64,000 nucleotides of DNA, from the NCBI GenBank assembly GCA_945889195.1, contig CAMDBB010000002.1, forward strand, positions 186,001 through 250,000, read 5' to 3'. Positions 7,250-14,718 of the stretch are shown one piece after another (the stretch's first letter is position 1; every line of letters begins with the position of its first letter). The notes under the pieces were generated by a model. That model saw nothing but the letters and a program-made list of their open reading frames with translations, was not told the DNA's origin and ran no database searches. Made by a program: the position numbers and the translations under genes. The stretch comes from Bifidobacterium breve. Its GTDB lineage: Bacteria > Actinomycetota > Actinomycetes > Nanopelagicales > Nanopelagicaceae.

Positions 7250-8595
7250 GAGAACGAGAAGCTTTCATCATGGAAGCGATTCTTAGGAACACCTAAATCA
7301 TCAGCTGCTTTTCGAACGGCGTCAACAAGTGGCTCAGGGCCACAGATGTAAATATCTGAATCAGCAATTCTTGGCACCAGCGCCTGTAGCGACTTTGCAT
7401 CCATTGGGTACTCACGTCTAGATCCAACTAAGTAATGCACTCGTGCAGAACCACCTGATTGCGCAACCAAGTAATCCAGCTCTTCTTTCAGCACCAAATC
7501 TGCACTGGATGAAGCACGATAGATGACATCCAACTGAACTCCGTTCTTGAACTCATCCATCAAGGCTCTAATCGGTGTAATTCCAACACCGCCCCCAATT
7601 AGAACTATGTGTGGCTGTGTTGCTCTACCAGCCGTAAACGCCCCATAAGGACCTTCTACAAAGACTCTGGTGCCAGGCTTAAGTAAAGCCACAGATCTTG
7701 AATGATCGCCTAAATCTTTCACAGTAATACGCAAATACTTATCTGTTGGAGCAGCTGACAGAGAGTAAGGATGTGACATCAGAAAGTGACCGCGAGTAAG
7801 AAATCTCCAGCCAAAGAATTGACCACCCTCAGCCGCCAACCCACGCAACTTACGGCCACGCATCACAACTGAAGTAACCCCTGGTCCTTCAACAATGACT
7901 TTATCCACCACCAAGTTATGTCGCACAGATCTAACAAGTGGAATACCAAACCTTAATAAAACAATTACTGTAGCCATCAATACATATAGCGAAGTCCAAT
8001 AGATCCGATTAAGTGGGTGACCTACAAACATCTGCCCGTTAAGCACTTGGTGCATAAACGATGCAGCGATAGCAACATATGAATACACATGGATAATCCA
8101 CCATGTTTCATAACTCATCTTCGCTCTTGCTTTCTTATACGAAGTAACCCCCGCCAAGATCATCAATAGAAACCCAGCCATCGCAGGCCACATCCAGGCC
8201 ATGCCGTTGAGCATCCGCCACGTCTCAACAACCAACATAACCCCGTCTTGTCCTGCAGAGCTCAAGACAATAAAGAGAACATGAAAACCAATCAGGTAGA
8301 GACTCCATGGCCCCAACTTGCGATGCCAGGTCACCAATCGATCATGGCCAACCCCACGTTCCACCCACGGAATTCGCGCCACTAAGAAGATGCCCACTAA
8401 GGCAAAGTAAGTTCCCGTCAGCGCACACAACCGAGAGAAGGTGGCAACAGCCGCATAGACCGTTGAAAGATCGCTCTGCCTCATCGTGGTGACCTCCAGA
8501 GCCAGCGTCAGCCCCAAACCAATCCCAAGTAAGCCAGATGCCCCATCAACCCCACGGGATGAAAACTTTCTATAGGTCGCTTCCAGGCTCTTCAT
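7246..8595 (-). CDS. Ferric-reductase-like flavocytochrome (transmembrane heme domain + FAD/NAD(P)H domain)
   Basis: A 449-aa oxidoreductase. The N-terminal half has about six hydrophobic helices with paired histidines in helix contexts (WHRKLG, GFHVLF, IHVYSY, SFMHQ) as in heme-binding ferric-reductase/NOX domains. The C-terminal half is an FNR-like module: HPYSLSAAPT (FAD), LIGGGVGITPIRALM (NAD(P) phosphate loop) and YICGPEPLVDAVR. It likely moves electrons from cytoplasmic NAD(P)H across the membrane to the neighbouring FMN-binding protein. The start is ATG at 8595; the frame opens 18 nt earlier. It is first in the reductase/FMN-protein/ApbE operon and divergent from the SDR gene at 8673. 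Confidence 0.85.
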   Translation of the reverse strand: MKSLEATYRKFSSRGVDGASGLLGIGLGLTLALEVTTMRQSDLSTVYAAVATFSRLCALTGTYFALVGIFLVARIPWVERGVGHDRLVTWHRKLGPWSLYLIGFHVLFIVLSSAGQDGVMLVVETWRMLNGMAWMWPAMAGFLLMILAGVTSYKKARAKMSYETWWIIHVYSYVAIAASFMHQVLNGQMFVGHPLNRIYWTSLYVLMATVIVLLRFGIPLVRSVRHNLVVDKVIVEGPGVTSVVMRGRKLRGLAAEGGQFFGWRFLTRGHFLMSHPYSLSAAPTDKYLRITVKDLGDHSRSVALLKPGTRVFVEGPYGAFTAGRATQPHIVLIGGGVGITPIRALMDEFKNGVQLDVIYRASSSADLVLKEELDYLVAQSGGSARVHYLVGSRREYPMDAKSLQALVPRIADSDIYICGPEPLVDAVRKAADDLGVPKNRFHDESFSFS

Positions 8596-8660
8596 ACCCA
8601 GACCATCTCGCACTTACCTGAGAACCACCTGTATGTATCCAGAGCGCCAGCCTCGAAAGA

Positions 8661-8672
8661 TAGACTCAACCC
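8661..8672 (+). promoter_or_regulatory. Leaderless-type promoter: -10 TAGACT, 6-nt spacer, ATG
   Basis: TAGACT at 8661-8666 and the spacer CAACCC lead directly into the ATG of the SDR gene at 8673. No SD is present. The same TAGACT hexamer and spacing precede the tmk and galE starts. Confidence 0.5.
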
Positions 8673-9626
8673 ATGCGCGCTTTCATCACCGGTGGTGCCG
8701 GATTCATCGGTTCTCACCTTGCAGATGCCCTCATCGCCCGAGGAGATAGCGTCACAGTTCTCGACAACATGAGCACAGGCTCTACCAAGAACATCGCACA
8801 TCTGCAAGGAAAAATCCAAGTTCATGAAGGCGATATCCGCGATAAAGCGCTCATTGAAAAGCTAGTCGAACAATCAGACATTGTTTTTCACATGGCAGCA
8901 GCTCTTGGTGTTAAGAACATTATGGAGCACACTCTTGAATCCATAGACCGTAACTTCAATGGGTCTGAGATAGTTCTACACGCTGCGACTGAATACAACA
9001 AGCGTCTAATCATCGCCTCAACATCTGAAATTTATGGCAAGAATCCCAACCAGCCATTAAATGAAGAATCTGATCGAGTGGTCGGTGCGCCACAAAAGAT
9101 TCGCTGGACCTACGCAGATGCTAAAGCTCTTGAGGAAGCGGTTGCACACACACTTCATAAAACCCATGGCCTTAAAGTCACCACAGTCCGCTTCTTTAAC
9201 ACCGTAGGACCACGTCAAACAGGCCAATACGGAATGGTCGTCCCTCGCTTTATCCAGTCAGCCCTGAAGAACCAAGACATCACTATCTATGACGATGGAT
9301 CTCAATCCCGAGTCTTCTGTCATGTTGAAGATGCAGTCAAAGCCGTGCTTACTTTGAGTGAAACCGATTCAACGATTGGGGATTACTTCAATGTTGGCGG
9401 GGTCGGCGAAATCACCATTAAAGAGCTTGCCGCCAAAGTAATCGAGCGCACCAAATCTGCATCCGCAATTAAATTTGTCCCATACTCAGATGCCTACCCT
9501 GCAGGGTTTGAAGATATGCAACGCAGAGTTCCAGATATCTCCAAGATTAAGCGGTTTATCGGTTGGCAACCCCGACATTCCTTAGATTCAATTATTGATA
9601 GTGTTGCGACAAATCTTAAAGGTTAA
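8673..9626 (+). CDS. NAD-dependent epimerase/dehydratase (extended SDR, nucleotide-sugar)
   Basis: A 317-aa extended short-chain dehydrogenase. It has the N-terminal TGGAGFIGSHLADALIARG Rossmann motif, VFHMAAALG, a STSEIYGK serine region and the catalytic YADAK tyrosine-lysine pair. RFFNTVGPRQTGQYGMVVP and DDGSQSRVFCHVEDAV are typical of UDP-glucuronate decarboxylase/epimerase and related nucleotide-sugar enzymes. The exact reaction is not decided by these motifs. It is convergent (3 bp gap) with a nucleotide-sugar dehydrogenase, so together they may make a UDP-uronic-acid derivative. Leaderless promoter upstream. Confidence 0.82.
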   Translation: MRAFITGGAGFIGSHLADALIARGDSVTVLDNMSTGSTKNIAHLQGKIQVHEGDIRDKALIEKLVEQSDIVFHMAAALGVKNIMEHTLESIDRNFNGSEIVLHAATEYNKRLIIASTSEIYGKNPNQPLNEESDRVVGAPQKIRWTYADAKALEEAVAHTLHKTHGLKVTTVRFFNTVGPRQTGQYGMVVPRFIQSALKNQDITIYDDGSQSRVFCHVEDAVKAVLTLSETDSTIGDYFNVGGVGEITIKELAAKVIERTKSASAIKFVPYSDAYPAGFEDMQRRVPDISKIKRFIGWQPRHSLDSIIDSVATNLKG

Positions 9627-9629
9627 CTG

Positions 9630-10835
9630 CTACAAACCTTTTGCGCCCTTAACTTTGCCAGTTGTATCAAATACATAAGGAGCACTAGCCAAAATCTTGT
9701 TCTCATCCACCGAGTCATGCTTAGTCACTACAACTGCAATATCTGCACCATAAAGCGGAGCTGAACTCTCACCTTTCCAATTACCCACAACTTCATCATG
9801 CCAAGAAACAACTGCACCCTGGCTTTGTAAGTGTTGAATTACCAATTCTGCGGCAGTTTCTCGAACATCGGCAACATTCGGCTTATACGCAACCCCAACA
9901 ACCAACACATTCTTGCCTTGCAGGTTACCGTCGTTGTCTTCGGCAACTCTCCTGACGATGTACTCAGACATTTCTAGATTAACTTCATTTGCGCGACGAA
10001 TAAAGGTTGCTGGAGCCCCATGTTCTTCTGCAACAGCAGCCAGGTAAGTTGGATCTACTGGTATGCAGTGTCCGCCTACACCCGCACTGGGGGTGAACTT
10101 CATGAATCCATATGGCTTTGTATCCGCCGCATCCAAAGTTTCATAAACGCTTATCCCCAAAGAATGGGCAATCTGTGCAAACTCATTCACGAGCGCAATA
10201 TTTACTTGCCTAAAGGTATTTTCGAACAACTTAGCAGCTTCAGCAACTTCTGGAGATGAAACTTCAACCAAATTATCGCAAAACTTCGAATAGAACTCTC
10301 TTGTTTTTTTCGAAGCTTCGGGAGTTAGTCCCGCGTACAGCCGTGGAGTGCTCTTTTGGTTGAAGTCTGTTCGACCTGGATCGACTCGTTCCGGGGAAAT
10401 AGCAAATAAATGTTCAATTGGGTTTTTGGAGTATCTCTCAATTGCTGGCTTGATGTAGTCTCGAAGTGTTCCGGGAAATGACGTTGACTCATTAATTATC
10501 AGAATTCTTCTTGTTACATGGTGGCCAATTGTTTTGCATGCAGCATCTATATAACTCAAATCCGGCTTACGATCTGATGTAAGTGGGGTTGGAACAGCAA
10601 TTACAGCCACATCCACATCAGCAATGTCATGCCCATCGATAGTGGCTCGATATCTCCCAGCATTAATCCACTTCCGCAACGTTGCGCCTTCTATGCCTTC
10701 AATGTGAGAGACGCCATTATTGAGATTTTCAACAATCTTCGGGTTGTTGTCAAAACCGACTATCTCGAAGTACTCTCCGGCAAAGGCAGAAATTGTTAAA
10801 CCAACGTAGCCCTGTCCAATAATTGCAATCTTCAC
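9630..10835 (-). CDS. UDP-sugar 6-dehydrogenase (UDP-Glc/UDP-HexNAc dehydrogenase family)
   Basis: Oxidises the C6 hydroxyl of a UDP-sugar to a carboxylate in two NAD+-dependent steps. The 401-aa protein begins IAIIGQGYVGLTISAFAGE (NAD-binding), has VAVIAVPTPL, ESTSFPGTLRDYI and the catalytic-cysteine motif GVGGHCIPVDP, and ends with a UDP-binding domain (KNVLVVGVAYKPNVADVRET). The EST-x-PGT pattern is nearer the WbpA/TviB (UDP-GlcNAc) branch than classical Ugd, but this needs a tree. The start is GTG, overlapping the stop of the upstream O-antigen-ligase-like gene (GTGA). Confidence 0.85.
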   Translation of the reverse strand: MKIAIIGQGYVGLTISAFAGEYFEIVGFDNNPKIVENLNNGVSHIEGIEGATLRKWINAGRYRATIDGHDIADVDVAVIAVPTPLTSDRKPDLSYIDAACKTIGHHVTRRILIINESTSFPGTLRDYIKPAIERYSKNPIEHLFAISPERVDPGRTDFNQKSTPRLYAGLTPEASKKTREFYSKFCDNLVEVSSPEVAEAAKLFENTFRQVNIALVNEFAQIAHSLGISVYETLDAADTKPYGFMKFTPSAGVGGHCIPVDPTYLAAVAEEHGAPATFIRRANEVNLEMSEYIVRRVAEDNDGNLQGKNVLVVGVAYKPNVADVRETAAELVIQHLQSQGAVVSWHDEVVGNWKGESSAPLYGADIAVVVTKHDSVDENKILASAPYVFDTTGKVKGAKGL

Positions 10836-12526
10836 TGAGTCGTTGCAACAATCCGTGGATTTTTTGGATCAAGTTCTTTCATCTTACTTAAAGCGATTTG
10901 TAGTTCTTCTGGTGTGGTGCTTTGTATCAAGGTAAAAAGACGCCATGACTCATAACTGTGTGGGTTAAATTCTACTGCTTTTATTGCGTATTTATGTGCC
11001 ATGTTGCTTAGGTTACTCTCCTCGAACGCACCGACAATTTGTAAGAACTTTAAGGTAGTTGGTGGGTTGAAATAGCTGGGGACTAACACTGCTTCGATTT
11101 TTGCAGCATCCAGAGATACTTGCGCTTTGCGCCATCGAACATCTGCCGCCAATGGTGGAACTGCTACAAGTACTGCTAAAACAATGGCTACGCCCGCACG
11201 CAAATTTGGAGAAATGACTTCAGCACTGACCGATTTAACTGATTTAGATTTTGTCGGTGCTGGGCTGTTAGATTTGCGATTATTCCTTTCGTAGGCGATA
11301 ATTGTCGCGCCAAGCACCCACCCCCACACTGCTAATCCAATTTGGTTGATGCTAATCACTGATTGCAGTTGAAAACACAGCCAGGCACCAACGAGGCTCA
11401 CAAAAAGATAGTTAAACTCCCGATTTCTCAAGGTATGTCTCATGATCGAGAGAAATACGATTGCAATGATAGCTACGTAAGAAATAAGTAGTGGAAGCCC
11501 TCCAAAAGCAAAAATGTCAATGAATACATTATGCGCTGTATTGGTAACCGTTTCGGGTCCGGGTCTAACCAGGGCTGATGCCCTGCGAGACAATCGATAC
11601 CAGTCTCCATAGGAATCAAAGCCAACCCCAGAGAAAAGGTGGGTTTTCCCCATGTTTATTCCTGCATTCCAGTACTCGCCACGAAGCGAAACTGAATCCT
11701 TATAGATAAAACTAGTAAGAGGTCCAATTTGCAAGGCTCCAAGTAATGCTACAACGCTACCCAAGGTAGAGAAGATAGAAAAAATCAATATGGGTACGTG
11801 GCTTTTGAATTTTGACCTAATGAAGAAAAAGGCATTAAATGTCATGCCCACCAATAACAAGACCCGCCCTTGGATGGCATTCGACTCCAAAATTTCAAAT
11901 ATTGTTACCCCAAGGGTTATGATGATCAAGCAAAATGCTTTGAGATTCCTTAGGTTTGCTATCGCCAAAGAAACGAGTACCGAAGAAAACATACCTAGGA
12001 ATGCACCGATAAAATTCGGATTGCCAAGAGTCCCTAAAATATTGCCGTATGGGTTTGTCCACCCGATAAAATCACCAAAAGCTAATACCCAACCACAATA
12101 TATGATGTTTACAACTCCGGCAATCACAATGGAAATGACTACGTTTCTAGAAGTTGAAATCTTCCCTGCTGAGAGAGTTGCAATGAAGATGAGGAGCAAG
12201 AAGAGATAAAGAAAGAAACCATTATTTCTACCATACACTCCGTAGATTTGTTGCGTTATCGGGGATTTGCTCTGAATGATTGAATTTATTGAGGCAAGCA
12301 AGAAACCAATCAATGCAAATACAAGGAATTTGTGTTCAGTCCAAATAAATCGATAAGATTTTATGGTTAATATGGCAATTGAAGCACAAGATACAATTCC
12401 GATCGCAACCAGTTTATTGACATTTACTGGGTCCGTTACCCCTGTAGTGAAAACCAGCAGTGTTACCAAGGCTGGCCCTATCAATAGAATTTTAGAAAGA
12501 AGCGACTCGGAGTCCTTGCTCAACAT
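10832..12526 (-). CDS. O-antigen ligase/polymerase-like integral membrane protein
   Basis: A 564-aa polytopic membrane protein with about 10-12 hydrophobic segments over residues 1-430. The extracytoplasmic loop contains GVGFDSYGDWYRLSRR and NTAHNVFIDIFAFGG, the HN-containing pattern of the Wzy_C/WaaL ligase family. A soluble C-terminal tail (about 430-564) is helical and repeat-like (AHKYAIKAVEFNPHSYESW), reminiscent of TPR tails on these enzymes. It would polymerise or transfer glycan chains on the outer membrane face. It is preceded by a leaderless-type promoter and overlaps the UDP-sugar dehydrogenase gene downstream by 4 nt. Confidence 0.8.
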   Translation of the reverse strand: MLSKDSESLLSKILLIGPALVTLLVFTTGVTDPVNVNKLVAIGIVSCASIAILTIKSYRFIWTEHKFLVFALIGFLLASINSIIQSKSPITQQIYGVYGRNNGFFLYLFLLLIFIATLSAGKISTSRNVVISIVIAGVVNIIYCGWVLAFGDFIGWTNPYGNILGTLGNPNFIGAFLGMFSSVLVSLAIANLRNLKAFCLIIITLGVTIFEILESNAIQGRVLLLVGMTFNAFFFIRSKFKSHVPILIFSIFSTLGSVVALLGALQIGPLTSFIYKDSVSLRGEYWNAGINMGKTHLFSGVGFDSYGDWYRLSRRASALVRPGPETVTNTAHNVFIDIFAFGGLPLLISYVAIIAIVFLSIMRHTLRNREFNYLFVSLVGAWLCFQLQSVISINQIGLAVWGWVLGATIIAYERNNRKSNSPAPTKSKSVKSVSAEVISPNLRAGVAIVLAVLVAVPPLAADVRWRKAQVSLDAAKIEAVLVPSYFNPPTTLKFLQIVGAFEESNLSNMAHKYAIKAVEFNPHSYESWRLFTLIQSTTPEELQIALSKMKELDPKNPRIVATTQ

Positions 12527-12538
12527 ATCTCAATCTTA
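12527..12538 (-). promoter_or_regulatory. Leaderless-type promoter: -10 TAAGAT, 6-nt spacer, ATG
   Basis: On the minus strand TAAGAT (12538-12533) is followed by a 6-nt spacer and the ATG at 12526 of the O-antigen-ligase-like gene. No SD is visible. Confidence 0.45.
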
Positions 12539-12550
12539 TCTATAGAAATG

Positions 12551-12588
12551 CCGAATCCCGGCTCCCCCGAAGGGGAACCGGGATTCGG
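12551..12588 (-). terminator. Strong stem-loop downstream of the surface-protein gene (probable terminator)
   Basis: A near-perfect inverted repeat: 11-bp outer arms (CCGAATCCCGG / CCGGGATTCGG), a 1-nt mismatch, then 5-bp inner arms around a 4-nt loop. It sits 30 bp after the surface-protein stop codon and just upstream of the next gene's promoter. On the minus strand the hairpin is followed by CATTTCTATAG, a weak U-run, so termination may be partial or helped by stem strength. Confidence 0.75.
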
Positions 12589-12617
12589 TTCTGATCTTTT
12601 CAGTTAAAGGGGGCTAA

Positions 12618-14576
12618 TTAAGCCTTGACCTTCTTCTGGATCTTGATGACCAAGTTGGTCAATGAAGTGATCTGAGCGCGAAGGCTTGAGATCAACTTGC
12701 TTACTGATGCTGATAGCGCTGCTACTGCATCAGATGCATCCTGAGCTGCAGCTGTTGCTGCATCTGCTGCATCTGCTGCTGCGAGAGCTGCATCTGTAGC
12801 TGCGTTAGCTGCATCTGTAGCTTCGTTAGCTGCATCCGTAGCGGCATCTGCTGATGGGTTAGTAACTTCTGCTGAAGCTGTAACTGTTACCTGACCTGCA
12901 ATAGCAAGGCTTGTGCCGCCCTTTGCTGTGAGGGTAACTGTTCCAGTTGTCTGTGGCATTGTTACAACGTATGTCACGTGACCTGCATTTGCTGGGTTGT
13001 TGGCATCTGATGAGCTGTTAGCTCCTGCAACTGTTCCAGATACGCTCGTCAAGACATTTGAGCTCACAGCTGTGAGGCCCATGTTTGAAGAGATAGCACC
13101 TGTAGCAAAGAGGTTAGCAAGTGTTGTAGCTGGCATTGCAAGTCCTGCTGTATCAAGAACCTGAGCAGTAATTACTGCACGCTCTCCTGGTACATAACTT
13201 GACTTGTCAAACGCGAGCTTGACGCTTCCTGCTGTAGCAGTTGAGACACGAACTGAAACTTCAGCTGATGTCGCAGTAGCTAGGGCGACAGTTGAAGCAT
13301 CGATGATCTTAAATGATGCTGTTCCTGAAGCCTTACCTGTTACTGGGCACTCGTGGCGATTGTCAGCAGCATCGAAAGTACATGCAACTGGTGTCTCAGA
13401 TCCTGCAATAAGTGCAGAAGCTGCTGATGTTGCGTAGATATACGCTGCGCCAGTCCATGCGTTTCCAGTTGCATCTACCGCTGTTACGCGCACAACATCA
13501 CTTGTAGCTGTTGTGTCGATAACTGGGCGAGCTACTGAAGGAGCAGCGAATGTCTTTGCTGCCTTAGCAAAGAAGTTCACAGTCTTAGCTGGGAATGTCT
13601 TTGTAGTAGTTGCTACAACGATTGAGCCTGTTCCAGCTGTTCCATCTGCGCGAACTGTAAAGTCAGTAGAACCACCGGTTCCAATAACTGTAATGCTCTT
13701 ACCGCAGATAGAGCTCTGACAGATAACTCCAGCGCCAGTAACAGTGACTGTTACTGATTCAGGAGCTGGGTCGGCAGCTGCTGTGAATGTTGTTACACGG
13801 AGCGTTGCGTGATCAGTTGAAGCTGCAGTAGAAACTACAGATACAGCTGAATCGTTAGCTGTTGTGTAAGTTGAGCCAGCGTTAATCCAAGCACGTGTAC
13901 GGCCTGCATCAATTGCTGTTGCGCCAGTAAGTGCAACAGTTGCATCAGAAGCTGCAACTACAATACTTACATCTTGGGTTGTTGTTGAAGCTGGAGCACC
14001 GGTAAGGGATCCACCGTTGTAAGCCTTAACAATAACGGTGTATGTGTAGGTACCGGCAACACGTGAAGTTGTCGAATCCAACTGGATAGCAAACTTCGCG
14101 CCAGCATAACCTACGTTAGTAGTCTTTATCTGATGAATTGGGTTTGAGCTACCAACAATTACACCAGAAGTAGTATCGCTAGCTGAAGTTACAACAATAT
14201 TATTGAAACCTGTTGTAGCCATACCTGGAGCAGTTACAGTTTCAACTACTGTAGATGATGCAGCAGGAGTTGTTGTATCCAGCAAATACACATAAGCCTT
14301 TGAAAGCGAAGCTGTAGTGGTTGAAGGAATTGACTTAACAACTGTTGATACGGTGATTGAATCACCAGCTGTGTCAAGTAGTGCGTTGATTGTAACTACT
14401 GCAGCAGTTGTCGAGTCTGAAACGTAACCTGATCCAGTGAGCGTTGAAGTTCCGTTAGCTCCTGTAACTGTTAGTGTAGACACAGTCGCTGATGATGGTG
14501 CAACAGAGAGAACTCCGAGGCCCAACGCAGCAACAGCTACAAGCGCGATGCGCTTGAATGTTGTCTTTGTAGACAT
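12618..14576 (-). CDS. Secreted Thr/Ser/Ala-rich surface protein with C-terminal heptad coiled coil
   Basis: A 652-aa protein with a clear Sec signal peptide (basic N-terminus KRIALVAVAALGLGVL, cleavage near SSA-TVST at about residue 30). Residues 31-570 are beta-rich, low-complexity Thr/Val/Ala sequence like stacked Ig-like/invasin modules, with two cysteine pairs. Residues about 574-652 are ten consecutive 7-residue repeats (ATDAANE, ATDAANA, ATDAALA ... QITSLTN, LVIKIQK), alanine-cored first and leucine/isoleucine-cored later, ending in a basic KKVKA tail. A strong SD (AAAGGAAAC) precedes the ATG. It may be an S-layer or abundant surface-coat protein; no known family was recognised. The upstream gene encodes a membrane-tethered ECF sigma factor. 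Confidence 0.8.
   Translation of the reverse strand: MSTKTTFKRIALVAVAALGLGVLSVAPSSATVSTLTVTGANGTSTLTGSGYVSDSTTAAVVTINALLDTAGDSITVSTVVKSIPSTTTASLSKAYVYLLDTTTPAASSTVVETVTAPGMATTGFNNIVVTSASDTTSGVIVGSSNPIHQIKTTNVGYAGAKFAIQLDSTTSRVAGTYTYTVIVKAYNGGSLTGAPASTTTQDVSIVVAASDATVALTGATAIDAGRTRAWINAGSTYTTANDSAVSVVSTAASTDHATLRVTTFTAAADPAPESVTVTVTGAGVICQSSICGKSITVIGTGGSTDFTVRADGTAGTGSIVVATTTKTFPAKTVNFFAKAAKTFAAPSVARPVIDTTATSDVVRVTAVDATGNAWTGAAYIYATSAASALIAGSETPVACTFDAADNRHECPVTGKASGTASFKIIDASTVALATATSAEVSVRVSTATAGSVKLAFDKSSYVPGERAVITAQVLDTAGLAMPATTLANLFATGAISSNMGLTAVSSNVLTSVSGTVAGANSSSDANNPANAGHVTYVVTMPQTTGTVTLTAKGGTSLAIAGQVTVTASAEVTNPSADAATDAANEATDAANAATDAALAAADAADAATAAAQDASDAVAALSASVSKLISSLRAQITSLTNLVIKIQKKVKA
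12787..12849 (-). repeat. Three 21-bp tandem repeats within the coiled-coil coding region
   Basis: Units at 12787-12807, 12808-12828 and 12829-12849 share GCTGCATCTGTAGC with few changes. Each encodes one heptad (ATDAANx). They show recent in-frame duplication of the coiled-coil repeat. Confidence 0.85.
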
Positions 14577-14594
14577 TTGTTTCCTTTCGATAGT

Positions 14595-14619
14595 CGAACT
14601 ACGGACGATCCGTGGTTCG
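14595..14619 (-). promoter_or_regulatory. Inverted repeat in the 5' leader of the surface-protein mRNA
   Basis: Arms at 14595-14605 and 14609-14619 pair over 11 positions with one mismatch and a 3-nt loop. The hairpin lies about 9 bp upstream of the SD at about 14581-14587. It could stabilise an abundant mRNA or gate ribosome access. Confidence 0.55.
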
Positions 14620-14648
14620 GCTTTGGAGCTAGTTTCCTAACTCCGCTC

Positions 14649-14673
14649 GATTCATCGCACGTGCTGATGAATC
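14649..14673. promoter_or_regulatory. Inverted repeat GATTCATC-N9-GATGAATC upstream of the surface-protein gene (candidate operator)
   Basis: Perfect 8-bp arms at 14649-14656 and 14666-14673 flank GCACGTGCT, which itself contains the palindrome CACGTG. It lies 73-97 bp upstream of the ATG, in the 142-bp gap after the sigma-factor gene. The size fits a dimeric regulator site; the binding protein is unknown. Confidence 0.5.
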
Positions 14674-14718
14674 AAATTCTCCACCGTGTATCCGGACGCG
14701 GTGAAGAAACTTATTTAA

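Noticed and set aside
11790-12209. 139-aa plus-strand frame antisense to the O-antigen-ligase-like gene
   Set aside because: Shadow frame over membrane-helix coding sequence; no start signal.
12787-12849. Short tandem repeats as a CRISPR-like array
   Set aside because: The 21-bp units are contiguous without spacers and encode in-frame heptads of the surface protein.
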